Assembly (NCBI GenBank): GCA_035547515.1
Contig: DASZUS010000045.1
Span: 184,847 to 248,846 of the forward strand
Reading direction: 5' to 3'
DNA: 64,000 nucleotides
Source: DASZTV01 sp035547515
Lineage (GTDB): Bacteria > Actinomycetota > Actinomycetes > JAFAQI01
Positions within the stretch are counted from its first letter, which is position 1, and each line of letters opens with the position of its first letter. The notes beneath the pieces are model-generated. The model was not told the DNA's origin. It saw nothing but the letters and a program-made list of their open reading frames with translations, and searched no databases. Of the stretch, positions 8,092 through 16,011 are shown in pieces. The translations under genes were made by a program, and so were the position numbers.

Positions 8092-9287
8092 AACCGTACG
8101 GGCATCGACTCGTAGCCCGAGACGAAGTTCGCCGGACGGTACGGCGGCTCCGCTTCGTCCACCAGCTCGATGTCGGGCAGGCGGCGCAGCAACGTCTCGA
8201 AGAAGCACACGAGCTCGAGACGCGCCAGGTTGTTGCCCAGGCAGAAGTGCGTCCCGATGCCGAAGGCAACGTGCTCGTTCGGCGTACGGCTGATGTCGAA
8301 CCGGAACGGGTCGGTGAACACCGAAGCATCGCGGTTCGCCGACGGATAGAGCAGCAGCAGCTTGTCACCTGCCGGCAGGTGCTGGCCACCCAGCTCGGTG
8401 TCGGCGACGACGGTCCGCGCCATGTTCTTGATCGGGCTGACCCAACGCAGCATCTCCTCGACCGCGGTAGGGATCCGGCTCGGGTCCTCGATCAGCACCT
8501 GCTTGGCGGCAGGGTCGCGCAGCAGCTGGTAGAGGCCGCCGCTGATCACGTGGCGAGTGGTCTCGTCGCCGCCGATCAGGATGAGCAGCGCGTCGTGGAT
8601 CACGTCCTCCAGGTTGACGTCCTCCCCGTCGCTGCCGCCCTGCACCAGCAGGCTGACCAGGTCGTCCCCCGGCGTACGGCGACGGTCTTCGATCGCCGCC
8701 ATCGCGAACTCCCGGAAGCCGTTGTACGCCTCCGCGGCCGGAATCATCGCCTCCGGATCACCGGTGCCGACAAGCGCCCGCAGCATGTCGTCGGACCACT
8801 TCAGCAACGATGCTCGATCGGATTCGGGGAAGCCGAGCATGTCCCCGATCACGTGCATCGGCAGCCACGCCGCGAGGTCGCGGACCGCATCACACTCACC
8901 GCGCTCGCAGACCTCGTCGATGATCCGGTTGCACCAGGCGTTGATCGGGTCAACCGAGTCCGCGAGCCGCCGCGGCGTGAAGCCGCGGTTGACCATCTTG
9001 CGACGCCTTTTGTGCTCCGCGCCGTCCTGGTCGATCATCATCGGGATCGCGGCCTCGTCGGGCCGGATGCCCCCGCCGTTGCAGAACAGCTCAGGATGCA
9101 GCGACACGTACTTGACATCCGCGTGGCTGGCGACGCCCCACACCCGACCGTCCCAGTAGACCGGCGCGTTCTCGCGCAACCAGGTGAGCTCGTCGTGCGG
9201 GTTCCGGCCCCAGAACTCACCGCTGACGAGATCGATGGCCGGATTTACCGGGTGATCGCCCTTGGCGACCGTCTGCCCGGAGGTCAT
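8088..9287 (-). CDS. Cytochrome P450, CYP142-like (steroid C26/27-monooxygenase)
   Basis: 399 residues. The oxygen-activating I-helix motif GGDETT lies at 239-244, the ExxR pair at E278/R281, and the heme-ligand Cys349 in FGIGTHFCLG. Several stretches match my memory of mycobacterial CYP142, which oxidises the terminal side-chain carbon of cholestenone: GGGIRPDEAAIPMMID, the region around CERGECDAVRDLAA, and the C-terminal RPANFVSGYESMP. It is the last gene of the leftward operon and overlaps the binding-protein gene by one base (TGATG). CYP125-type activity is the main alternative. It needs the ferredoxin encoded upstream or another one. Confidence 0.88.
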   Translation of the reverse strand: MTSGQTVAKGDHPVNPAIDLVSGEFWGRNPHDELTWLRENAPVYWDGRVWGVASHADVKYVSLHPELFCNGGGIRPDEAAIPMMIDQDGAEHKRRRKMVNRGFTPRRLADSVDPINAWCNRIIDEVCERGECDAVRDLAAWLPMHVIGDMLGFPESDRASLLKWSDDMLRALVGTGDPEAMIPAAEAYNGFREFAMAAIEDRRRTPGDDLVSLLVQGGSDGEDVNLEDVIHDALLILIGGDETTRHVISGGLYQLLRDPAAKQVLIEDPSRIPTAVEEMLRWVSPIKNMARTVVADTELGGQHLPAGDKLLLLYPSANRDASVFTDPFRFDISRTPNEHVAFGIGTHFCLGNNLARLELVCFFETLLRRLPDIELVDEAEPPYRPANFVSGYESMPVRF

Positions 9288-10795
9288 CAGGCGCCCTTCG
9301 CCAAGAAGCGACCGTCACAGCGATAGCCGGATTTCGGGTCGTCCACGCGCTGGAATCCTCCGTTCTCGAGCTCCCACAGGATGTAACAGTGCGGCCCGCC
9401 CTTGGCGGCCGGGCTGACCGGGGCGATCAGCCCGTTGGCATCGAAGTCCTTGATCCGTCGCAGTGACGACATCAGGGTCTTGCGGTCGAGCGTTCCGTGG
9501 ACGCTCTCGGCGGCCTGCTGGAAGAGCCGGTCGTCTGCCCAGGCGTACATCGCATAGAGGTTGATCGGCTGACCCGGATAGGTCCGTTCGAACCAGTCCT
9601 GGAAGGTCTTCACCTCGGGGATTCTCGTCGCCTCGTCCTTGTTGAAGAACAACGCGTAGGAGTTCCAGCCCAGGATGCCGTCGAGCTGCGAGGCCGGCCC
9701 GCTGTAGTCGGCCAGAAAGGCCTGGTCGTAGGCGATCGGGATGATGTTGACCAAGCTCGACGGGCAGCCGGCCTGATGCTCGTTCTGGACCATCGTCGCG
9801 GCGTTCGCCGCGGTCTCGGTGAGCTCGAAGAAGACCTGGATGTGCTCCTGCTGGCACAGCTTGACGAAGTCGTTCTGGAAGTTGCTGTTCGTGGGCTGCT
9901 CGAGGATGCTGTCGACGAAGTGCCAGCCCTCGGCTTCCGCCGAGCGAACCTGGTTCTGCTGCTCTTCCACCGCCGAGGGGATGTCCTCGACGATGGTGCC
10001 GACGTGGTCGAGCTTCGAGCCCAGCTTCTGCTTGTAGTACTGGAACATCCCGGTCCCGTAGCCGTTGCCCCCCGCGGTGACGTCGAAATGGTTGGCCGGG
10101 ATGTACGCCGATGGATCGAGCGCGACATGGATGTCGGCGATGCCAGGGTTCGCCTTCACGATGGAGGCGCCGCAGCCGTCGTACAACGCGAACGTGCCCG
10201 ACAGCGCGAAGGTCTTGCCGGCGAGGCTCTGAGTGGCGTTCTCGTCCTGCGTGCAGTTTGTCCCGTCGTCGGCGATGTCCACCTTGACCTGCCGCCCGCA
10301 GATCCCGCCAGAGGTGCTGTTGACGTAGTTGGCGAAGGCCTCGCCACCCTGTTCCGCCCCTTGGAAGAGTCCCGAGACCGGCCCGGTGAGCGTCACGACC
10401 TCGCCGAGTGCCAGCGTCGACGCGGTCAGGCCCACATCCGTGCCCCCCGAGCAGTCCGGGCCGGAGCCGGTGGTCGGAGCTGCGCTCGCCGCGGCGCTCC
10501 TGACGCTGCCCGGTCCGGGCGCGGCCGCCGACGGTACGCCGGAGCCGGAGCCGACCGGCGGGAGCACCGTGCCGCCGGACGTGACGGGGTTCGGTGCCGC
10601 CGCCGTCGGCTCAGCCGCTTGCGGAGCAGCCACTGCGCCGACCCGCTGGCTGAGTGCGGCGCGCTCGGCCTGGCTGCGCACGTCACCCGGCAACCGGGCG
10701 CCGCAAGCCGTCGACGCCAGGGCGAGGGCCGTGGCAGCGGCGATCAGCAGACCGCCCGGCCGGCGACTCCCCGGAGTCACGACGTGCCGCGTCAT
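9287..10795 (-). CDS. Substrate-binding lipoprotein (type 1 periplasmic-binding fold, Peripl_BP_6/LivK-like)
   Basis: 502 residues from ATG 10795, which overlaps the stop of the CMD-family gene by four bases (ATGA). Signal peptide with lipobox LALASTACG, then a long Ala/Pro/Thr-rich linker (about 40-130) containing a CSGG motif. The type-1 binding-protein fold follows, beginning LALGEVVTLTGPVSGLFQGAEQGGEAF. It is thus an anchored extracellular receptor. No ABC permease or ATPase genes are nearby, so it may serve a distant transporter or act as a sensor. Its place inside a P450 operon suggests a steroid or side-chain ligand. That ligand is inference. Confidence 0.82.
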   Translation of the reverse strand: MTRHVVTPGSRRPGGLLIAAATALALASTACGARLPGDVRSQAERAALSQRVGAVAAPQAAEPTAAAPNPVTSGGTVLPPVGSGSGVPSAAAPGPGSVRSAAASAAPTTGSGPDCSGGTDVGLTASTLALGEVVTLTGPVSGLFQGAEQGGEAFANYVNSTSGGICGRQVKVDIADDGTNCTQDENATQSLAGKTFALSGTFALYDGCGASIVKANPGIADIHVALDPSAYIPANHFDVTAGGNGYGTGMFQYYKQKLGSKLDHVGTIVEDIPSAVEEQQNQVRSAEAEGWHFVDSILEQPTNSNFQNDFVKLCQQEHIQVFFELTETAANAATMVQNEHQAGCPSSLVNIIPIAYDQAFLADYSGPASQLDGILGWNSYALFFNKDEATRIPEVKTFQDWFERTYPGQPINLYAMYAWADDRLFQQAAESVHGTLDRKTLMSSLRRIKDFDANGLIAPVSPAAKGGPHCYILWELENGGFQRVDDPKSGYRCDGRFLAKGA

Positions 10796-11211
10796 GACGA
10801 GCTGCCTCCCGGGCCCGGAAAAGCCTGCTTGGCACCCTTGCCACGGTGCGCACCGAGGCGCTCTTCGACGATCCGGTTGAGCGACGAGCCGCGCGGCCAG
10901 CCGATGTAGTGGGTCAGGAAAAGGACGACCTCTCGCAGCTCGTCGGCGGTCATCTCCTCGTTGGACAAGATCGCGTCGAGCTGGATCGGCAGGACCGACC
11001 ACTCCGCTGATGCCGCGATGACCCCGAGCAGCAACATCCGCCGGTCCCGCATCGACAGGCCCTCGCGCGACCAGATCTCGCCGAACAGGTGGTCCACCGT
11101 GGTCGCGAAGAAGTCGCCCCGCACCTCCGGCACCTCCCCCCAGGCATAGACCTGCCCCATCAGCGCCTTGCCGCGCTCGTGGCGCTCGGCCTGCGCGTCC
11201 TGGTCGCTCAC
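10792..11211 (-). CDS. Carboxymuconolactone decarboxylase family protein
   Basis: 139 residues, the usual length of single-domain CMD proteins. The core helix region SMRDRRMLLLGVIAASAEW and the C-terminal TADELREVVLFLTHYIGWPRGSSL fit the 4-carboxymuconolactone decarboxylase-type subfamily. The AhpD-type CxxC is absent, so peroxidatic activity is not expected. Overlaps of four bases with both neighbours place it firmly in the operon. The exact reaction here is unknown. Confidence 0.85.
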   Translation of the reverse strand: MSDQDAQAERHERGKALMGQVYAWGEVPEVRGDFFATTVDHLFGEIWSREGLSMRDRRMLLLGVIAASAEWSVLPIQLDAILSNEEMTADELREVVLFLTHYIGWPRGSSLNRIVEERLGAHRGKGAKQAFPGPGGSSS

Positions 11212-12071
11212 GCGCCGTCCTCGTGGGGCACCCGCAGCGCCGAGGCAAGCGACGCCAGCCCGAGCTCGCCGAACGGCAGGTCCACCCCGAGCGCGGCGCC
11301 AAGGTCGAGCGCGTGCCGAAGGTCCTTCTCGCCGAGCTCGCGAGTGTGCTCGAAGATCGGCCGAAGCGGGTTATCGCTGCCGTACGGGTCCTGGCTCGGC
11401 GAGATCATGACGACTGCCGGGCCCCCGATCACGGCATCGCTGTGCCGGATTGCCGCCGCGAGCTTGAGTACGTCGACGCCCGCCGCCTGCGCCAGCCGCG
11501 CGACCTCTCCGGTGGCGGCATACCCGATGAACTGCAAGAGGTTCCGCGCGACCTTGGCACGGATCCCGGAGCCCGACGGCCCGAAGTAGAGCAGCAGCGA
11601 CGCCCAGCGCTCGAACACCGGCTTCGCCTGCTCGTACGCGCCGCGGTCTCCGCCGACCATCGCTACGAGCTGGCCGTTCGCCGCGCCAGCCGGCCCGCCG
11701 GTGAGTGCGACGTCGAGCACCTCGATCCCGCGTGGTGCCGCAAGTGCCGCCAGCTCCGGCGCGGTGTCGACGTCGATCGTGGAGTGGACCGCGATCACCG
11801 TCCCGGGCTTCGCGCACTCGACCAGCTCACCGATGACGTCTCGTACCTGCCCGTCCGTCAGCACCACGACGGAGATCACGCTCGCCGTCGACGCGAGATC
11901 CGCGAGGTCCGCGGCGCCTCGCGCGCCGGCCGCGGAGAGCCGACCGACAGGGGTCGGATTGATGTCGTAGACGGTGAGCCCGCCCGGCCACTCCATGAGC
12001 CGCGCTGCGAGTGCCGCCCCCATGTTTCCCAGGCCCACCACGCCGACACCGACCGAGGCCGGCTCCGCCAT
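11208..12071 (-). CDS. NAD(P)-dependent dehydrogenase, 3-hydroxyisobutyrate dehydrogenase family
   Basis: 287 residues from ATG 12071; GTG 12101 would add ten residues and overlap the upstream gene. The N-terminal Rossmann motif is VGVVGLGNMGAALAARL. The substrate-binding DVALTGGPAGAANGQL and the catalytic-lysine region SGIRAKVARNLL are recognisable. The family oxidises beta-hydroxyacids. Its place in the operon suggests oxidation of a hydroxylated intermediate made by the P450s, which is inference. It overlaps the CMD gene by four bases. Confidence 0.86.
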   Translation of the reverse strand: MAEPASVGVGVVGLGNMGAALAARLMEWPGGLTVYDINPTPVGRLSAAGARGAADLADLASTASVISVVVLTDGQVRDVIGELVECAKPGTVIAVHSTIDVDTAPELAALAAPRGIEVLDVALTGGPAGAANGQLVAMVGGDRGAYEQAKPVFERWASLLLYFGPSGSGIRAKVARNLLQFIGYAATGEVARLAQAAGVDVLKLAAAIRHSDAVIGGPAVVMISPSQDPYGSDNPLRPIFEHTRELGEKDLRHALDLGAALGVDLPFGELGLASLASALRVPHEDGA

Positions 12072-12082
12072 CCCGGTCTCAG

Positions 12083-12637
12083 TCACGGGATCGGCGGCCA
12101 CAGCGGAGCCGGCAGGTCCGCTCGTCGGTAGTGGCCCGGCAGCAGCTCGCCGCTGGCCGCGCGCTCCATGCGGCGGCGCATGCCGTCGGAGAGCACGCCG
12201 GCGCTGATCATCTCGAAGAACAACGATCCGGCGTTCATGTGGTCGAAGAAGTCACGCTGCCAGAGCCAGCCCCCCGGCGAGTACCCGAACCAGCTCGCGC
12301 CGAACCCGGCCACCTCGTAGGGCGAGCCGTCGGGACGCGTCACGTCCGCCACCTGGCGCCAGAACCCGATGATCATGCCCGCACGGTCGTCGATCAGCGT
12401 CGCCTGGTACGGGTAGCTCCACCCCTCGAGCCCCTCCATCTCCAGTCCTAGGGCGAGCCTGCGGATGTCGTCGCGGCCGACTGCCATGAACTCGTCGTCG
12501 GCTCCGCAGTTCCACCCGTACGTCGCATCGGGGGCGAAGAACTCCGCAAGGTCCGACCAGTCGCGCTTTGCCTCGCAGGCCTTGTTGGCGTCCAGCCAGC
12601 GCTGCCAGAACGCTTCCATCTCGTCGCGGTCGGGCAT
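12083..12637 (-). CDS. SnoaL-like / NTF2-fold protein
   Basis: 184 residues from ATG 12637, where TGATG links it to the ferredoxin stop. The N-terminal pattern EMEAFWQRWLDANKACEAKRDWSDLAEFFAPDA is typical of the SnoaL/NTF2-like alpha+beta barrel. Conserved aromatic residues follow (YGWNCG and GFWRQVADV). Members include ketosteroid isomerases, dehydratases and polyketide cyclases. A ring isomerase or hydratase acting on a P450 product would suit the operon, but no catalytic assignment can be made. The C-terminal third is longer than in minimal family members. Confidence 0.75.
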   Translation of the reverse strand: MPDRDEMEAFWQRWLDANKACEAKRDWSDLAEFFAPDATYGWNCGADDEFMAVGRDDIRRLALGLEMEGLEGWSYPYQATLIDDRAGMIIGFWRQVADVTRPDGSPYEVAGFGASWFGYSPGGWLWQRDFFDHMNAGSLFFEMISAGVLSDGMRRRMERAASGELLPGHYRRADLPAPLWPPIP

Positions 12638-12834
12638 CAGGCATCTCCCTCGATCGTGAGCGCTCTGGTCGGGCAGTACTTCACGGCAAGGCGCACGGCC
12701 GCTTCGTGCTCGTCGGGTACGGCGTCGGGAAGCACCTCGACCTGGTCGGCGCGACCGACCTTGAAGACCGCAGGCGCCTCGACCTCGCACATCGCGTGGC
12801 CCTGGCACAGCCCGTAGTCGACCCGCACCCTCAT
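12637..12834 (-). CDS. Ferredoxin, [3Fe-4S] type, partner of CYP51
   Basis: 65 residues from ATG 12834, which overlaps the CYP51 stop by four bases (ATGA). An upstream frame extension to 12867 lies inside CYP51. The cluster motif reads C10-x2-H13-x2-C16 with C54-P55 downstream. The His in the second position is seen in P450-associated ferredoxins such as M. tuberculosis Rv0763c, also encoded next to CYP51. It delivers electrons to one or more P450s of the operon. No ferredoxin reductase gene is present in the window. Confidence 0.93.
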   Translation of the reverse strand: MRVRVDYGLCQGHAMCEVEAPAVFKVGRADQVEVLPDAVPDEHEAAVRLAVKYCPTRALTIEGDA

Positions 12835-14186
12835 CGGCCCGACCTCGGCCGCACATGCACTTCGCACGGCTGCTCGAGCTGGACCACCATCTTCGAGTGG
12901 TCATTGCGGTAGGAGTCAGCGGGCTGCGCCATCTCGAACGCGTAGTCGCGAAGCAGCACCGAGAAGACCGCCTTGAGCTGCATCATCGCGAAGGCTGCGC
13001 CGACACATCGATGCCGGCCGCCCCCGAACGGGATCCAGGTCCAGGGGTTGACGTCGTCCTCGCGGCGCGGATCGAGGTAGCGGGAAGGGTCGAAGACGTC
13101 GGCATCGGGAAAGTCCGGGGTGAGGCGGTTGGAGATCGCCGGGCTCGCCGCGACAAGATCGCCCTTGCGGATCGCGTACCCGCCCACTTCCAGATCCTCT
13201 GTTGCCACGCGTAGCAAGAGGATCAGCGGCGGGTGCAGTCGCAGGGCTTCCTTGATCGCCGACTCCAACCGGGGAATCTCGCGCAACGCCTGGAAGCTGA
13301 CCTCCGAGCCGTCGGCATACAGCGCGTCCAGCTCGGTGACGACGGCGGTCAGCTCCTCGGGATGGCGCAGCAGCTCGATCAGCGTCCACGCCGCCGTACC
13401 CGAGGTCGTGTGGTGCCCGGCGAACATCAGCGAGATGAACATGCCCGTGATCTCGTCGGCCGTGAACCGCGGCTGGTCCCCGACCGTCATCGACATCAAA
13501 ACGTCGAGCAGGTCCTTGTCACCGACGACCTGTCCGGACGTCCGCGCCGCCATGATGTCCACCACGAGCTCGACGAGCGCCGCCCGCGCCGCATCGCGGC
13601 GGCGGAAGCTCTCGATCGGCGCGTAGGGGTCGACGTAGGCCAACGCGTCGGTACCGCGCTCGAGATCGTGGTAGTAGCTCGCGAACCGGCTGTCGAGCTG
13701 GTCCCGGAACTTCTTGCCGATGAGGCAGGCCGACGAGGTGTAGATCGTCAGCTCGGCGAAGAAGTCGAGCAGGTCGATCGCCTGCTCACCGGTCCACCCG
13801 GCGACCGCCCGCTCGACCTCAGCCGCGATCACCTCGGCGTGGCCCTTCATCTGCGGGCCGCGCAGCGACGAGTTCTTGAGCATCTCCGCGCGGCGCTCGG
13901 GCGGTGCGTCGAAGACGACGCCCTGGCCGAAGATCGGCGTCATGAAGGGGTACGCCGCGCCCTGGTCGAGCAGCTCGTCCGGGGCCCGGAAGTACCACTC
14001 GTTGACCTCCCGGCCGCAGACCAGCACGACGTCGCGGCCGGCCAGCTCGAAGACGCCGACGTCGCCACACTCGTCGTGGACCCTCCGCATCAGCCCGATC
14101 GGGTCACGGCGCAGCTCTTCGAGATGCCCGTGCTCGTGCTCGCCGCCCGACACCCGCGGCGGCGCGGGCCCTGCAGCCACCGTCAT
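12831..14186 (-). CDS. cyp51: Cytochrome P450 CYP51, sterol 14-alpha-demethylase
   Basis: 451 residues, collinear with M. tuberculosis CYP51 as I recall it. The sequences GGEHEHGHLEE, AYPFMTPIFGQGVVFDA, IYTSSACLIGKKFRDQL and the I-helix AGHHTTSGTA (256-265) are diagnostic of CYP51. ExxR is E313/R316, and the heme Cys394 lies in FGGGRHRCVG. The enzyme removes the 14-alpha-methyl of sterols. The start is ATG with GAGGAG six bases upstream. It follows the CYP123-like gene after 22 bases and is coupled to the ferredoxin. No sterol biosynthesis genes are visible, so imported sterols are a possible substrate. Confidence 0.95.
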   Translation of the reverse strand: MTVAAGPAPPRVSGGEHEHGHLEELRRDPIGLMRRVHDECGDVGVFELAGRDVVLVCGREVNEWYFRAPDELLDQGAAYPFMTPIFGQGVVFDAPPERRAEMLKNSSLRGPQMKGHAEVIAAEVERAVAGWTGEQAIDLLDFFAELTIYTSSACLIGKKFRDQLDSRFASYYHDLERGTDALAYVDPYAPIESFRRRDAARAALVELVVDIMAARTSGQVVGDKDLLDVLMSMTVGDQPRFTADEITGMFISLMFAGHHTTSGTAAWTLIELLRHPEELTAVVTELDALYADGSEVSFQALREIPRLESAIKEALRLHPPLILLLRVATEDLEVGGYAIRKGDLVAASPAISNRLTPDFPDADVFDPSRYLDPRREDDVNPWTWIPFGGGRHRCVGAAFAMMQLKAVFSVLLRDYAFEMAQPADSYRNDHSKMVVQLEQPCEVHVRPRSGR

Positions 14187-14208
14187 GGCGACTCCTCGCT
14201 CTCGATGT

Positions 14209-15414
14209 TCATCGAAGCCTCACCGACGTCGGCAGATGCGCAAAGCCCCGGACGTTGACCGAGTGCACCCGACGGGCATTCGCCTCGTCGACGTCGTACG
14301 AGCCGACCCGTGACACGAGCTGCTCGAGCACGACCTTGGCTTCGAGCCGCGCCAGTGACGCGCCGAGGCAGAAATGCCGCCCGGACCCGAAACTGAGCAG
14401 CTCGGAGGTGTCGCGGTCGAGGTCGTAACTGTCCGGGTCCGCGAACACACTGTCGTCCCGGTTCGCCGACCCGATGAGCAGAAGAACCCGCGACGCGGCG
14501 GGGATCACCACACCGCGCACCGCCACCTCGGTCGTCGTGGTGCGCGCCAGCATCTGCGTCGAGTTGTCGTAGCGGAGGGTTTCCTCGACCCATGCGGCGA
14601 CTGCGGACCGGTTGCCGAGCGGCTTCGCCAGCTCGGCCGGGTTGCGCCACCCCCAGTACCAGCAGTGGCCGAGCAGCTTGGTGGTGGTCTCGTTGCCGGC
14701 GACAACCATGAGGAACAGAAACGCGCCGAGCTCGTCATCGGTGAGCCGCTCGCCGTCGAGCTCGACCTCGAGCAGCGCGGATGTGAGGTCGTCACGCGGA
14801 TGCTTGCGACGCCCGGCGATCAGGTCGAGGTAGTAGACCGCGAGGTCGATCGAAGCGGCCGCCGCCGCCTGCGGCACATCGAACACACCGTCGTCCCGGT
14901 GCACCACGACGTCAGCCAGCCGTCGCAGCTCGGCGCGATCCGCTTCAGGCACGCCGAGCAGCTCCGAGACGACATCCATCGGCACCTTGCCAGCGACGTC
15001 GTCGATGAAGTCGAAGCTGCCCTGCTCGAGCGCAGGCGCGAGATGGCCGTCGGTGATCGCCCGGACTCTCGGCTCCAGGTCCTGCACGCGGCGTGGCGTG
15101 AAGCCTTTCGAGACCAGCCGGCGCATCCGGCCGTGGCGCGGTTCGTCCATCGCGAGGAACGACATCACCCTCGCGGCCTGCGGCCCGGTCGCGGCGGGAT
15201 CCAGCGACACCCCGTCGGCGCTGGAGTACCGCTGATCGTCGCGAAACGCGGCAACGACGTCGGCATGCCGCGACAGCGCGTAGAAGCCATGCTCGTCGTT
15301 GCGGTACACCGGCGCGTGAGCCCGCAGCGCGGCGTACGTCGGGTAGGGATCCTCGTGAATCGCGTAGTCGTACGGGTCGTACGCCGGCACCAGCTCGCCG
15401 AGGTCCGCGGTCAT
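14209..15414 (-). CDS. Cytochrome P450, CYP123-like
   Basis: 401 residues. I-helix AGNETT at 239-244, ExxR E278/R281 and heme Cys349 in FGSGRHFCLG. The N-terminus (YDPYDYAIHEDPYPTY) and the regions MSFLAMDEPRHGRMRRLVSKG and VNVRGFAHLP resemble M. tuberculosis CYP123, which lies beside CYP51 and its ferredoxin in that species too. The physiological substrate of CYP123 is not established. It overlaps the TetR gene upstream by four bases, so it is the first enzyme gene of the operon. Confidence 0.87.
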   Translation of the reverse strand: MTADLGELVPAYDPYDYAIHEDPYPTYAALRAHAPVYRNDEHGFYALSRHADVVAAFRDDQRYSSADGVSLDPAATGPQAARVMSFLAMDEPRHGRMRRLVSKGFTPRRVQDLEPRVRAITDGHLAPALEQGSFDFIDDVAGKVPMDVVSELLGVPEADRAELRRLADVVVHRDDGVFDVPQAAAAASIDLAVYYLDLIAGRRKHPRDDLTSALLEVELDGERLTDDELGAFLFLMVVAGNETTTKLLGHCWYWGWRNPAELAKPLGNRSAVAAWVEETLRYDNSTQMLARTTTTEVAVRGVVIPAASRVLLLIGSANRDDSVFADPDSYDLDRDTSELLSFGSGRHFCLGASLARLEAKVVLEQLVSRVGSYDVDEANARRVHSVNVRGFAHLPTSVRLR

Positions 15415-15992
15415 CGACGCTCCGTCATCAGTGCCGTGGCATCCGCCATCAGCGTCGGCAGTGCGTCGTACGTCGTGTAACCCATGCCGGCCGAAAGCAA
15501 CGCCCCGACGAAGGTGAAGGTGAGCACCAGTGCCACCCGCGGGTCAGCGTCCGAGCCGAGCGCATCCGCGATCCGCCTGCCGATCGCGGCACCGATGCGG
15601 TCCCGGATCACCTGCACGTCGGCGTCGTGGGCGAGCAGCGCGGTCGTGATGCCCGCCGCTAGCTCGGGTTCGTCAGCGACCAGCAACGCAACGGCCTGCA
15701 TCGCGTCCTGGACCCGCGCGGCGCCGCGCTGTCGGCGGCTCGGCTTCGGGAGGTCGAGGGCGTCCAGGCGGCGCCAGAACACCTCGCTGAGCAAGTGCTC
15801 CTTGCTTGCGAAGTACGTGTACGCAGTCGCCGGCGACACCCCCGCGCGGCGTGCCACCGCGCGCACCGTGAGCCCGTCGTACCCGGTCTCGGCGACTTCA
15901 TGGACCGCCGCGTCGACCAGGGCAGCGACCGTGTCAGCCGCGCGACCGGCGAGCGCACGCCGAGGTACCTCGGCAGCGGCCGAACTGGACAT
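15411..15992 (-). CDS. TetR family regulator of the P450 operon
   Basis: 193 residues. The helix-turn-helix lies at about 35-65 (LTVRAVARRAGVSPATAYTYFASKEHLL), followed by an all-helical ligand domain. It occupies the position of Rv0767c in the M. tuberculosis CYP123/CYP51 cluster. It is the first gene of the leftward operon, and its start codon lies within a 16-bp palindrome, so autoregulation of the whole unit is likely. A TCTACT element ten bases before the ATG suggests a leaderless or nearly leaderless transcript. Confidence 0.88.
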   Translation of the reverse strand: MSSSAAAEVPRRALAGRAADTVAALVDAAVHEVAETGYDGLTVRAVARRAGVSPATAYTYFASKEHLLSEVFWRRLDALDLPKPSRRQRGAARVQDAMQAVALLVADEPELAAGITTALLAHDADVQVIRDRIGAAIGRRIADALGSDADPRVALVLTFTFVGALLSAGMGYTTYDALPTLMADATALMTERR

Positions 15993-16000
15993 GTGTCCAG
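15985..16000. promoter_or_regulatory. 16-bp palindromic operator covering the TetR start codon
   Basis: CTGGACA (15985-15991) and TGTCCAG (15994-16000) are perfect reverse complements around a two-base centre. The TetR ATG (15992-15990, leftward) sits inside it. Bound repressor would cover the putative transcription start of the whole P450 operon. Recognition by the adjacent TetR is inference. Confidence 0.65.
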
Positions 16001-16011
16001 ACAGTAGACCG

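Noticed and set aside
6732..9326. 864-codon open frame on the + strand across pntB and the CYP142-like gene
   Set aside because: Arg/Gly-rich shadow frame with no domain. The real genes in other frames have clear family motifs throughout.
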